62,661 nucleotides of DNA from Phycisphaerae bacterium (GTDB lineage Bacteria; Planctomycetota; Phycisphaerae; Tepidisphaerales; Tepidisphaeraceae): contig JAUJNJ010000027.1 in assembly GCA_030448225.1 (NCBI GenBank), positions 1,611 to 64,271 on the forward strand, read 5' to 3'. How positions within the stretch are numbered: the first letter of the stretch is position 1; every line of letters starts with the position of its first letter. The notes below the pieces were generated by a model. That model was not told where the DNA came from, made no database searches, and was given only the letters and a program-made list of their open reading frames with translations. Position numbers and translations under genes: made by a program. Below, piece after piece: positions 39,509 to 49,293 of the stretch.

Positions 39509-39784
39509 ATGAGCCGCTACGCCACCCGCACCCGGCGACGAGGTGCCGCGCCCATCGGTCGAAGATCGATTCGCGGGCCGCGGAAGGCACCCGGCCGCTG
39601 CCCCTTGTGCGCGCGAAGGTCTCTCGGATAAGCGGCTGGAACCCGCCACGCGCGACACTGCGATGCTTGCGGCGGCACGTTGAATCGAGACATCACCTGT
39701 CCGCACTGTCAGACGCAACGTGTCTGGACGGGAAAACGCGGCTGCGTCTGTCACGGCTGCGGTCGCGACGTCGACCGTGCGGCA
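39509..39784 (+). pseudogene. decayed zinc-ribbon ORF (cassette 2)
   Basis: Two frames contain pieces of one small cysteine-rich protein. The N-terminal frame from an ATG at 39509 reads MSRYATRTRRRG...PGRCPLCARR and stops. Another frame reads HCDACGGTLNRDITCPHC followed by QTQRVWTGKRGCVCHGCGRD. The CxxC pairs suggest a zinc-ribbon protein of about 90 aa. Its natural stop seems to have been in the attC R'' box, where TAA is now TCA, so the frame runs on through the site. No function is assigned. Confidence 0.45.
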
Positions 39785-39883
39785 TCACCCGCCGATGCAG
39801 CGGACCAGAGCCGCGGGTGCCATCTCTGTCATCCGAACGCTCTTGGGGCGCGGCTCCGGCCGCTGATCGGCACTACGTTAGCG
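39782..39883 (+). other. attC-like site 2 (R'' mutated)
   Basis: L'' (CAGCGG-A-CCAGAGCCGCG) pairs with L' (CGCGGCTCCGGCCGCTG) with one A unpaired and one mismatch. R' is CGTTAGCG (39876-39883). R'' reads GCATCAC instead of a TAAC form, so the outer pair is damaged. Length and spacing match site 1. Confidence 0.7.
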
Positions 39884-39899
39884 AGCACGGGGAGATCTC

Positions 39900-40229
39900 G
39901 TGAGCGTGAACATCTATGTCATCAAGAGGGACGAGTCGCCAATCGGCGACGACGAGATCAAAGCGGCCGTCGCGAAGGCTCCGCACTACACCTTGGCCGA
40001 CGACGGCATCATCGAGATTCCCAGCGGTGAAGCCCAAGTCTGGTTGGAGCCGACCGGTACGGGTGCTCTTTGCTACCAGTTGCCCGCCGCGGACAACGAC
40101 GTGGCTCTGGCCATCGTGGATTCCATTCGGCGCTTCGCCGGATGCATTCCCGGGGCCGTTGTCGAAGCCGAGGGCCAGGTCTGGGAGTCGCTGCCTTGGG
40201 ACGAGCGGCGGCCGGGCGGTGCGCGCTAA
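39900..40229 (+). CDS. hypothetical protein (cassette 3)
   Basis: Protein of 109 aa from a GTG start (read as SVNIYVIKRDESPIGDDEI), with GGGGAG upstream. Mixed alpha/beta pattern: AVAKAPHYTLADDGIIEIPSGEAQVWLEPTG then CYQLPAADNDVALAIVDSIRRFAGCIPGAVVEAEGQVW. It resembles small single-domain proteins often carried by integron cassettes, but I do not recognise it. Its TAA (40227-40229) lies in the R'' box of the third attC, as expected for a cassette gene. Confidence 0.7.
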   Translation: MSVNIYVIKRDESPIGDDEIKAAVAKAPHYTLADDGIIEIPSGEAQVWLEPTGTGALCYQLPAADNDVALAIVDSIRRFAGCIPGAVVEAEGQVWESLPWDERRPGGAR

Positions 40230-40325
40230 CCACCTGCTGGAGCGGACCGGGGCCGCGGGTAAGCGGCTCGTGATTCGTGCAGTCCGGCCGTGCGGCCCCG
40301 GCCGCTCAACGGTGGTCCGTTCGGC
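40224..40325 (+). other. attC-like site 3
   Basis: R'' CGCTAAC (40224-40230) contains the stop codon of the upstream gene. L'' GAGCGG-A-CCGGGGCCGC pairs perfectly with L' GCGGCCCCGGCCGCTC apart from the unpaired A. R' GTTCGGC (40319-40325) deviates from the consensus and from R''. Confidence 0.72.
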
Positions 40326-40355
40326 GGCGGAGGCGTTCGCCGGGAGTGGCGTTTG

Positions 40356-41273
<918 letters not shown>

Positions 41274-41275
41274 AT

Positions 41276-41308
41276 TCAGCAAGAACCACCGAAAAGTCAG
41301 CAAGAACC
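41276..41308 (+). promoter_or_regulatory. direct-repeat operator candidate
   Basis: TCAGCAAGAACC occurs twice without mismatch, at 41276-41287 and 41297-41308, offset by 21 bp (two helical turns). AraC-family dimers bind such paired direct repeats. It lies 3 bp behind the AraC gene and 95 bp before the amidohydrolase start. Confidence 0.65.
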
Positions 41309-41402
41309 GTCGATACCCGTCGGCACACCTCTTCTACGTTTGCCCGCAGGCAACGCGGTGTCGCGGTGTCGAACCGTGTGCGGCTCGCCAAAGGGGAAGG
41401 TG

Positions 41403-43214
41403 ATGAAGAGCGTGCGTAACGAAGTCGCGGGGGCGTCTGAGCCGTCCACGCAGGAGCGGCCCGGCGCGGACCTGATCGTGTTCAATGCCAGGATCTACAC
41501 GGGGACTCTCGCGCAGCCCGAGGCGTCCGCCCTGGCAGTCACGAAGGGCCGCATCTATGCGGTCGGCGCCGACGGTGAGATTCTGGACCTGAAGAACGCC
41601 GGCACCCAAATCATCGATGCGGGCGGTCGCAGGCTGATCCCGGGCATCAGCGACGCACACATCCACCTGCTCAACGAGAGCAACTACAACTACAACGTCA
41701 GGTGGGACGGCGTACCCACGCTGAGCCGGGCGCTCGCGATGCTGAGCGAGCAGGCAGAACGGACGCCTGAGGGGCACTGGGTCAAGGTGATCGGCGGCTG
41801 GTCTCCCTACCAATTCGAAGAGAATCGCTTCCCCACGATGGACGAACTCCGCCGCGCCGTGCCCGACCGCCCCCTGCACGTGCAGTACGCCTACAACCGC
41901 GCCTTCATGAACGGTCGGGCGATCGATGCATTGGGCGTGGGCACGGACCGCTTCCCCGACCTCCAGGTCATCGAGTTCGAGAAGGACGGCCGAGGCAACT
42001 ACACGGGGGTCGTCTATGGCGACACGTTCGGCTTCGTCGCGATGGAAACGCTCTTCCCACAGCCCTCATTTGAAGAGCAACTGAGCTCGCTGGTCTACAC
42101 CATCCACGGCCTGAACCGCTTCGGCGTGACCTCCGTCATCGATTGCGGCAGCAGGGGCTATCCCGACGCCCATGTCACCGCCGAAGTCCTCATGCGCGAC
42201 AACCGCTTCAACCTGCGACTGTCCTTCGTGGACATGCAGTTCGGCAGCGCCAGGATGGTGGACGCGGAGATCGACGCCATCACCCGAAAGTCGCTCATGA
42301 GCCCCGGGCAAAATCTGCACCCGCCCCTTGCTCACGGCCACGTATTTCGTGGTGCCAAAGCATTGGACCCGGAAGTGCACGATCACGAGAACTTCGACCG
42401 TCCGGCAGTGGTTCTCAATCCAGAAAGGATTCGACGACATGTCGTGGAGGACATTGCCAAGCTGGTCCGGCGGCGGATCCCCTTCCGCATGCACGTCAGC
42501 TACAACGAGAACATCACGCCGTTCCTCGATGCGATGGAGGAGATGAATAAGACGGTACCGCTCGACGGCCTGAAGTGGAGCATCGAGCACGCCGAGACCA
42601 TCACGCCGGAGAACATCGCCAGGGTGAAAGCGCTCGGGGGCGGCATTGCGCTGGACCCCAAGATGGCGTTGCACGGTGACGGCTTCATCAAGACCTACAG
42701 CCGTGAGAAGGCGATGGAAACGCCGCGCCTGCGCCAACTCGTCGACAGCGGCATCCCCTTGGCCCTGACGACCGACGCCTACCGGGCCTCGACCTTCAAC
42801 CCATGGGTCGCGATGTACTGGGCGGTCTCGGGACGCTCCGTCTCCGGGTCTCAGGTGCTCGCCGACGGCAATCGGCTCTCCCGCGTCGAGGCGTTGAGGC
42901 TGTTCACGCGTGGGGCCGCGTGGTTCATGAACGCGGAAAGCGAGATGGGGATGATCGCCCCGGGCCACCTGGCAGATCTCGCCCTCCTCGACCGGGACTA
43001 CTTCGCGGTGCCGGAGGAAGAGATCAAGTCCATCGCCTCCGTCCTGACCGTCATGGATGGAAAGGTGGTGTTCGGCGCGGGCGACTACAGCGGCCTCGCG
43101 CCGACCTTACCCGACATCCTCCCCGCCTGGTCACCCATCAAACACTACGGCGGCTACCACGCGACGGCGGCTACCACGCGGCCAGGTGAGCGGGCGCAGG
43201 TGCTGGTCCGGTAG
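41403..43214 (+). CDS. amidohydrolase family protein (YtcJ-like)
   Basis: Protein of 603 aa from the ATG at 41403, preceded by GGGGAAGGTG. Metal-dependent hydrolase fold: the small beta domain (DLIVFNARIYTG, IIDAGGRRLIPG) is followed by the metal motif ISDAHIHLLNESNYN (DxHxH-type), FRMHVSYNENITPFLDAMEE, WSIEHAETITPENIARV and LALTTDAYRASTFNPWVAMYWAVSG. APGHLADLALLDRDYF closes it. No signal peptide is apparent. The frame is intact. The substrate is unknown; relatives act on amides and aryl-hydrazones. A SnoaL-like gene follows after 28 bp, so the pair is probably one operon under the AraC regulator. Confidence 0.88.
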   Translation: MKSVRNEVAGASEPSTQERPGADLIVFNARIYTGTLAQPEASALAVTKGRIYAVGADGEILDLKNAGTQIIDAGGRRLIPGISDAHIHLLNESNYNYNVRWDGVPTLSRALAMLSEQAERTPEGHWVKVIGGWSPYQFEENRFPTMDELRRAVPDRPLHVQYAYNRAFMNGRAIDALGVGTDRFPDLQVIEFEKDGRGNYTGVVYGDTFGFVAMETLFPQPSFEEQLSSLVYTIHGLNRFGVTSVIDCGSRGYPDAHVTAEVLMRDNRFNLRLSFVDMQFGSARMVDAEIDAITRKSLMSPGQNLHPPLAHGHVFRGAKALDPEVHDHENFDRPAVVLNPERIRRHVVEDIAKLVRRRIPFRMHVSYNENITPFLDAMEEMNKTVPLDGLKWSIEHAETITPENIARVKALGGGIALDPKMALHGDGFIKTYSREKAMETPRLRQLVDSGIPLALTTDAYRASTFNPWVAMYWAVSGRSVSGSQVLADGNRLSRVEALRLFTRGAAWFMNAESEMGMIAPGHLADLALLDRDYFAVPEEEIKSIASVLTVMDGKVVFGAGDYSGLAPTLPDILPAWSPIKHYGGYHATAATTRPGERAQVLVR

Positions 43215-43242
43215 AAGAGGGGCCGCAAACAGAGAGCATCAA

Positions 43243-43659
43243 GTGAGCAACTTCACTTCCGCAGTCGAACTCTTGCGTCAAAGCCTCGATACGTTTCTTG
43301 CCAAGGACATGAAAGGTTGGTCGCTGCTCTGTGCCGACGATGTCGTAGCGGAGTTTCCGTTCGCGCCCCACGGCTCACCAACCCGCCTGGAAGGCCGTGA
43401 GGCGTTCCACGAATATCTGCGCAACTACCCGAGCGTCATCGATGTTCGCTCGATCCCGCACCTTCGCATCTATCCGACGGACGACCCGAACGTCGCCATC
43501 GCGGAATGGAGCGCCTCCGGCGAGGTTCTGACGAACGGCAATGCTTATGAGATGAGCTACGCCACTTTCGTCACCTTCAAGGACGGACTGATCGTCAGCT
43601 ACCGCGAATACTGGAATCCGCTTGCATTCACGCAGGCAATGAGCGGCGCGCGGTTTTGA
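43243..43659 (+). CDS. SnoaL-like (NTF2-fold) protein
   Basis: Protein of 138 aa from a GTG start (SNFTSAVELLRQSLDTFLAK). The cone-shaped NTF2 fold is indicated by the long first helix, DMKGWSLLCADDVVAEFPFAPHGSPTRLEGREAFHEYLRNY, the strand block VAIAEWSASGEVLTNGNAYEMSYATFVTFKDGLIVSYREYWNPLAF, and a C-terminal tail. Members are polyketide cyclases, limonene-epoxide-hydrolase-like enzymes or scaffold proteins; the exact role cannot be told. It likely shares a transcript with the amidohydrolase. Confidence 0.83.
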   Translation: MSNFTSAVELLRQSLDTFLAKDMKGWSLLCADDVVAEFPFAPHGSPTRLEGREAFHEYLRNYPSVIDVRSIPHLRIYPTDDPNVAIAEWSASGEVLTNGNAYEMSYATFVTFKDGLIVSYREYWNPLAFTQAMSGARF

Positions 43660-43748
43660 ACGACCGTCACAGCCAATCTGCCTGGCCGGTCATCTACCGG
43701 CAGGCACCTCGAGCACCAGTCCAAGACGGCCAACGCCGCGCGGCCGAG

Positions 43749-43875
43749 GTCGGCGCCACCCGGACGCTCGTTGGCCGCATCAAGGCCAAGCTCGGCGTCA
43801 CGCCAGCCAGCATCGCGGCCGACAAGGCCTACGGCAATGGCGCGCTACTCGGCTGGCTCCTTGGCACCCGCGGTC
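43749..43875 (+). pseudogene. transposase fragment (IS1182/IS5-like)
   Basis: The frame reads VGATRTLVGRIKAKLGVTPA then SIAADKAYGNGALLGWLL, which matches the middle of DDE transposases with the ADKAYG (catalytic Asp) block. Neither the N-terminal nor the C-terminal part follows, and no terminal inverted repeats are found. It is joined directly to the attC-like half-site. Confidence 0.6.
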
Positions 43876-43924
43876 GAACGTCGCACGTGCGCCGCCGCGG
43901 CCGCTCGACGGACTCACGTCGTGC
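43869..43924 (+). other. half attC-like site
   Basis: The first 38 bases (43869-43906) match 39440-39477 in attC-like site 1 with 3 mismatches, including the CCGCGGCCGCTC arm. The end GTCGTGC replaces GTTATGC. The matching left arm is missing; transposase-like sequence stands there instead. Confidence 0.55.
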
Positions 43925-44108
43925 GTCGGAGGGGCGCGACGTCATGCAAGACATCATCCGCAAACTGCGGGCGCAGGACTGGCCGTTCAACGACGGCCTC
44001 TCGCATGCGGAACTCCGCGCGTTCGAGCGGAGCTCTTCTTGAAGAGTGGCGAGGGACTGCCGACGACCCAACCTCACCGGAGACGCGACTTCATCGCCAC
44101 CCTCACGG

Positions 44109-45598
44109 CTAGGCGTCATCGGACGCCTTCTCAGGTTCCTTCTCCTCATGGAAGTGGTAGCGGCTCCGGCTGAAGCGGTGGCATTCTACAACCCGGTCCC
44201 GAATCCGATTTTCAGGGACGCGATGGTGCTTGAGCATTAGGATGAAGAGCAGCAGTTCCATCGAGTCGCATGCAGTTGACCAGTCGTCCGACGGGAACGC
44301 CTTAGAGTCTGCGCGTCGTTCGAGATGCGTCAGCCAGTTCCTAGTGTCCTTGATCGCCGCAACAAACCTTCGCGGGTCGTTCGTGACCAGATCGACCGTT
44401 TCCGGACTCAGCGAGCCGAGTAGCGCGTTTAGCCTCTCCGGAAAAGAAAAGTCGTTCGCCCATTCGAGGGCGCGTCTCATGGCGTCGGTGATCCCGAGGG
44501 GCAAGTCGTCCGGCACGAGCGCCTTGACCTTCTTCAGGATCGGTCGCCACTCCTTCCGAGGCAGATACTTGCCACTCCGTTGGATGGCCTTGCGGTGAAA
44601 CGATTCGAGACTCTGAGACAAGTGGAAGAACCGCGTGTCCATGAATGCCGGTCGGACACGAAGTGTCCCGAAAAACACATCCCGGATTCCCTTCAGACGC
44701 TTTGCCGACGAGAACCAGTGCCGAAACACCTTGGCTTCATGGGGCTGAAGATCCGGGATCGGAAACAGCATGTTCGCCCGATGCAATTGGCTTGTGTCCG
44801 TCTGAGCCTTCTGGTTGAAGAAGACGCGGACGACAGGATCATGGGGGATGAGTTCCGGACGCGGCGTGGGCCGTGCCTCAACGCTTCGGAGAGAGAGAGG
44901 CCCGGCACTTAGCAGCATTAGCAGTTGCTGAAGCTCCTTCTGGCGGCGCTGATATGACTTCCACGACATAGGCCGTCCAGTAGTCAGTGTGATTGGGTTC
45001 CAATGTCGGAGTGAGTGAGTGGCAGCAATCCTTGTGGATTCCATGGTCTTCGCGGACTTCTCCTCAATCTTCCGCGGACTGGAGGGCTCGATGAGATTAG
45101 GTGGATGTTCGAGGTGGCGGATCGGGCTCAGAGCTCGGCCGTCGCTCAAGTCGATCATGTTGTGCTGCCACGGGTCCGCGCCTACCCACTCTTCGAGATT
45201 GTTTACCGACATGTCGAACGAGAGAAACCGAACGCTCGAAGGTCGTGGTAATGCGCGCCCGACGAGCGCATGTTCGCGTAGTGCGTCGTGTGCCCGCTGC
45301 CGTTCGGCCCTGCGACGTTGAACAGACAGTTCAGCAGCGAGATGGGTATGCCGCCTTCAAGCAGTCCCAAGATGGTGGTTGTAGGCCACTCCCCTTCGCG
45401 GCGTGCTGTCGCCCTTGGCTTCGGCGGCTTTGGGTACTTCAGGTCCGACTCGGGTTCGAGATGAACGCCGTCTTCAGGGGAGTAGGTGAGGGTACAAGGG
45501 GTTTTCCGGCGGCTATTACCGTGCGTCCAGAAGACCCCTTTCATCCGAAAGGTGTCGGAAAGCGTGGGCTTGCGAAAGCGAAAGTCGAACTCGGCCAT
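44109..45598 (-). CDS. ApeA-like HEPN-domain protein, probable anti-phage factor (one frameshift)
   Basis: About 496 aa. The N-terminal domain (FRMKGVFWTHGNSRRKTPCTLTYSPEDGVHLEPESDL, TTTILGLLEGGIPISLLNCLF) matches the ApeA N-terminal domain. A slip near 45,226 joins it to FLSFDMSVNNLEEWVGADPW and a middle helical region. The C-terminal HEPN domain has SFPERLNALLGSLSPE and RRFVAAIKDTRNWLTHLERR, where RNWLTH is the RxxxxH motif of HEPN ribonucleases. ApeA proteins stop infected cells by RNA cleavage. It is codirectional with no clear partner gene. The gene lies at the edge of the cassette/transposase region. Confidence 0.8.
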
Positions 45599-45754
45599 TT
45601 GCCCCGCGATCAGCAGCAGTGAACTGTTGGTCGATCAGGAGGGAACCTGCTGCGGTAGGCGTTGTACAGGCCGGTACGAGTCGCCGCCCGTCCATTATGC
45701 GGTACAACACTCTCCGGCCGCTCAGTACGCTCTTCGTCATCGCGAGGTTGTACC

Positions 45755-45832
45755 ATGCCCGAAGACATCAACGCCATGTCCGGGATGTTCACGCAGCCGC
45801 CGCCCAAGAAGCCGAAGAAGCCGAAACCGTAG
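45755..45832 (+). CDS. possible 25-aa peptide
   Basis: A short open frame gives MPEDINAMSGMFTQPPPKKP ending KKPKP, with GCGAGG nine bases upstream. Proline/lysine-rich and helical at the start. Short ORFs are common by chance in GC-rich DNA, but the composition is not random and the surrounding 45,600-46,065 has no other gene. Confidence 0.3.
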   Translation: MPEDINAMSGMFTQPPPKKPKKPKP

Positions 45833-46065
45833 GGCGTCAACGGCTGAATCACGCTGCCGCGGTCCTCCGAAGTGTCTAACCGACGCGGCACGAACCGGAA
45901 CGGCCGACACGCCGAACGCAACCGCCGATACCCCAGCGCTGAAGGTCGAGAGTGCGTTATTGATCTAGAAGTGCCGACCGGGTTAAATCTTCCCCGTGCC
46001 TTCTCACCGCGCGCGTCACGACGCGCCGGAGCGCGCGACGCGCGCCTCCACCGCCCATCGCCGCC

Positions 46066-47856
46066 TCACGCGATCTGCTGGAGCCGGCTCGCCCGGCTGG
46101 CGCGTTGGATGCCGGGGATGACGTAGTCGCGGGCGACGACGTCCCAGCTCATCCGGCTGGCGAGCTCGTAGCCGCGGCTCGATAAACGTCTCGAACTCCC
46201 CGGCGTCTTCGGCAGGCGCGCGACGATCTCGCCCGCCACGCGCAGCCTCGATGTCCTCGACCGCCTCGCGCTGCGGCGCCGATCGAGAGCATCTGCTCGG
46301 CCCTGCAGGCCGCGATCGCCGAGCTTCGTGTAATCGGCCACGATCGCGTTGGGCGTCTCGCCGTTGCCGTTGCCGGCGGACGAGGCGGCGGCCTTCTCGA
46401 CGAACCCCGCGCAGCCGCAGACGTTGGGTGTAGACGCAGATCCCGCCGAAGCTGATCGGCTCGACCTGGGCGATGCCGAACGGCTCGTAGATGCTCTGGC
46501 CGAACTCCACGTCCGACCCCTTGCGGATGTCCATGAACTCCATGTCGGCGGGGATGCGCGTGCCGCAGGTCTGTTGGTCGAACCCGAACTGGTTGACGAA
46601 CACGACCTTCACGTTGCGGGCCTGCGCGTTGAACTCCTGCACGCCCTGGTAGTACGCCGCCTCGCCGCCGGAGAGGTCGGGCAGGCCCTCGCGGTGGACG
46701 ACGGGCCAGCGGTAATCCGCCTCCATCCGGCGGACGTCCTCGGGGCCGCCCGGGCACCTCGGTGCTGAGCGTGAAGAGGACGGCCGTCTCGTTGCGCCGG
46801 CGGAGCAGGGCGTCGACGTGTTCGAGCACGCGGAGGTCGCGCGCAGGCCCTTGCTCGGCACGAGGCGGGTGACGTGCGTGAACACGTAGTCCGGCTCGTA
46901 CTTCAGCAGCGTCTTGCGAGTACTGCCGCAGCTTGCGGCGGCTGTCGGCCTTGTCGGCAGCGGCTGATCTTCCAGCAGGGGACGCCGTTGTGTAGGCGAC
47001 CTGCGCGTCGACGGCGGCGAACTCCGGGCCGAGGAAGCGGATCTCCCGCAGCGTGTAATCGCCGACCGCGAAGATGTTGTCGCAGTACTTGGCCGCCTTC
47101 ACCAGCACGTGCTTGTAGTAGTCGCTCTGGTCGCCACACGTCGTCGACGTAGTGCCCCTGCGCCATCGCGGCCCGCATCACGTTGTAGAACATCGTGTCG
47201 TGGCCGGGCCGGCCCTCGACGACGGCGCATCGGCGCCACCTCGTGGGCGTAGAAGATCGTGCGGAAGTTGCCGCGATCCCCCTCCATGATCGCCGCCAGC
47301 GCCGTGGGCATGCCCATGTACTCGTGCGAGAGGATCACGCACGGTTCGGCCGCGTTGGCGGCGGCGCGCGTGCTACGCGGCGATCGCGGGCTCGGCGAGG
47401 AAGGCGTGTACTGCTCGTAGTCCCAGACGTGCTCGTACTTCCCGCTCTCGATGCCGAACGTCTTGTAGAGCCGGAACTTGAACTCGCCGATCCGGCGCGC
47501 GTCGTAGCGGCTGACGTCGACCAGCAGCACTTCCGGGCACGCTGACGGCCCCGGTCGCCTTGTCCGGCGAACCGCCGCCGGCCGTAGATGATGCCGACGC
47601 CGAACGTCTGCTCGATCTCGCGGAAGCGGGCGGCGAGCGGCGAGCGATAGATGCCATCGAGGCTGCTGTACAGCACTTCCCCTGCGGCCCGAGGCGCTGC
47701 TCGCCGTGGTCCTCGCCGGGCCAGAACGGGCCGACGAGGATGTTGCGGCCGGTGTGCTCGAGGTAGACGGGGCTCGTCAGCAGGCCCTGGAGGACCGCGC
47801 TTGATGCCGCCGATCTTCTGGATCGCTTCGTGGGTGACGTGGACAACGGTTTGCAT
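46066..47856 (-). CDS. glycosyltransferase, glycogen-synthase-like GT-B enzyme (frameshifted)
   Basis: About 596 aa. It starts MQTVVHVTHEAIQKIGGI, the GT5-like N-terminus with a KxGG-type loop. Colinear blocks in three frames follow: VYLEHTGRNILVGPFWPGE, LVDVSRYDARRIGEFKFRLYKTFGIESGKYEHVWDYEQY, CVILSHEYMGMPTALAAIMEG and HEVAPMRR. Then come HVLVKAAKYCDNIFAVGDYTLREIRFLG, YVFTHVTRLVPSKGL, VKVVFVNQFGFDQQTCGTRIPADMEFMDIRKGSDVEFGQSIYEPFGIAQVEPISFGGICV (donor-binding EPFG...E) and the tail SWDVVARDYVIPGIQRA. At least eight slips are needed. It would make or extend a glucan from a sugar nucleotide. A GH15 glucan hydrolase is upstream on the same strand. Confidence 0.8.
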
Positions 47857-48072
47857 GAGGTGATCGCCTTCCCCTTTCGTCGGGTGATCGAGGCCGGCGC
47901 GCGAGGGGTCGGGGGCAGACTTACTGCGTCGCGGGCCGCGCGGGAAGATCGGGACGAAGACCGGGCGCGTCGCGCGATGGCGGCGAACGAGCTGCGGACC
48001 GTGCGCCGACGTAGATCCGGTCAACCCACCGTCACCACTTAGAGCTTCTAAAAGTTCTGGTCCGCGGGGAAC

Positions 48073-48150
48073 GTCATCCTGAGCGCAGCGAAGGATCTCG
48101 CGCGGTTCTCGCTGGGACTACGAGAGATCCTTCGCTGCGCTCAGGATGAC
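48073..48150. repeat. perfect 27-bp inverted repeat
   Basis: 48073-48099 and 48124-48150 are exact reverse complements (core CATCCTGAGCGCAGCGAAGG) with a 24-bp loop. It belongs to the same family as the looser copy at 10006-10096. Confidence 0.9.
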
Positions 48151-48363
48151 AACCTGCTGCTCGCGGTACTTTTAGACGCTCTTAGCCGCCGGTCTTGACC
48201 GGCGCGTCCGCCGGGGTGACGCGACCTCGCTTCGGTGCAAACGATTTGGTAGGGACTACTACGATCACCCAAGACATACCGAGTGGGCACGCTCGGACGC
48301 GGTGTGCGAGTGGGCGCGGCTGAGCGAACCGATTGCCGGGCGGTGGCGCATCCATCGAAAGAA

Positions 48364-48389
48364 GCGGGGCGGCCTGGTGGGCCGCCCGC
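48364..48389 (-). terminator. terminator of the exported coiled-coil gene
   Basis: GCGGGGCGGCC pairs with GGCCGCCCGC, with one bulged G and a 5-base loop. On the minus strand TTCTTTC follows. It lies about 75 bp behind the gene that ends at 48462. Confidence 0.6.
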
Positions 48390-48461
48390 GATGGAGACCA
48401 TGTCGTTGAACTGGGACGTGAGCGCTCCGGATGGCGATGTCGCCGCCGGGCGGGACTCGCG

Positions 48462-49293
48462 TCAGTTCGCGGCGGGCGGTTCGACCTGCTGCTTCAGCGT
48501 CGCGCTGCGCCTCGAGGTCGGCCTTCTTCGCCTGATATGTGGCGTTCTCCTTCCGACGGCCTTGCGGGCCTTGTCGATCTGCTTCTCCGCTGCCGCCGTC
48601 GGTCGCCGCCTGGAGCTTCGCCTGGAGGTCGGCCACCTTCGCCTCGTGGCGGGCCGTCTCGGCCGCGAGCTTCTGCTCGACCGACGCGAGCTTCTTGCGG
48701 GCCTCCTCGAGCTGCTTCTGGCCGGCGTCCTCGGCGGCGGGCTTGGGCCGGGTGTCGGCGGCCGGCTTCTCGCCGGCGAGCTTCTCGCGCCCCGGCCGGA
48801 CGCGCGACGGCCGGCGGCGCGGGGCGGCGTCAGCGTCGGGCGCGTCGGGCTCGGTGCCGGCGGGCGACGCCTCGGCCTGCGCGGCCTGCGCGGCCTGGTA
48901 CCGGTCGCGCATGGCGGCGGCGATCGCGGCGTACTTCGAGAAGATCTCCTGCTTCTTCCGCTCCAGCCGCGCCTTGTCGGCCTCGGTCTGGGCGGCCTCC
49001 AACTCCGCGTCGCGCTTGGCGCGCAGGTCGGCCATCTCCTTGTCGATCTGCTCCTGCGTCGGGGCCGCGGCGGCGGCGGCGCCGTCCGCCGGCTTCGACT
49101 CCGCGGCCGTCTGGGCCTCGCCGCCGGCCGCCGACGCCCCGCGGTCGCGCTGCTGTTGCCGCCGCGCCTCGCGCCGCTCTTCGAGGCGTTCGCGCTGGCT
49201 CTGCGTTTCCTGCGCGGCGGTGGGGGTGGGGACGGCCATCGGCGCCAGCGCCATCACGGCGGTCAGCCCGCAGAGGGTCCGGAATCGGCTCAT
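48462..49293 (-). CDS. exported coiled-coil protein (frameshifted near its end)
   Basis: About 275 aa from the ATG at 49293, with AAGGAG six bases upstream. A signal peptide (FRTLCGLTAVMALAPMAVPTPTAAQ) is followed by long charged helices: QSQRERLEERREARRQQQRDR, EQIDKEMADLRAKRDAELEAAQTEADKARLERKKQEIFSKYAAIAAAM and QKQLEEARKKLASVEQKLAAETARHEAKVADLQAKLQAAT. A Pro-rich basic linker (RRRPSRVRPGREK) lies between. Slips near 48,590 and 48,490 lead to the end TLKQQVEPPAAN. It is a periplasmic rod-like protein of unknown function. Confidence 0.7.

Larger units (their letters stand above)
38942..40325 (+). mobile_element. integron-like gene-cassette array without integrase
   Basis: Three consecutive cassettes lie in one orientation. 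They start at a GTTATGC core (38942-38948) and each ends with a 100-bp site that has R''-L''...L'-R' architecture (39398-39497, 39782-39883, 40224-40325). The cassette sizes are about 549, 386 and 442 bp. Each site pairs arms of the type AGCGG-A-CC... with ...GGCCGCT, with one unpaired A, as in attC sites. No tyrosine recombinase (IntI) is seen anywhere in the window. So this is either an array lacking its integrase or cassettes inserted at a secondary site behind hlyD. Confidence 0.75.
47857..48461. other. intergenic region with two inverted repeats
   Basis: About 600 bp between two minus-strand genes, containing the 27-bp inverted repeat at 48073-48150 and the terminator at 48364-48389. No ORF is supported. 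Confidence 0.45.

Noticed and set aside
39680..40030. Single 116-codon protein running through attC-like site 2
   Set aside because: Only the first third looks like a zinc ribbon; the rest is the recombination site and a shadow of the next cassette gene. The open frame results from TAA becoming TCA.
43944..44042. Short ORF MQDIIRKLRAQDWPFNDG...
   Set aside because: Looks protein-like for 30 residues, but has no ribosome site and no family, and ends quickly. It may be the broken start of a lost gene, but this cannot be supported.
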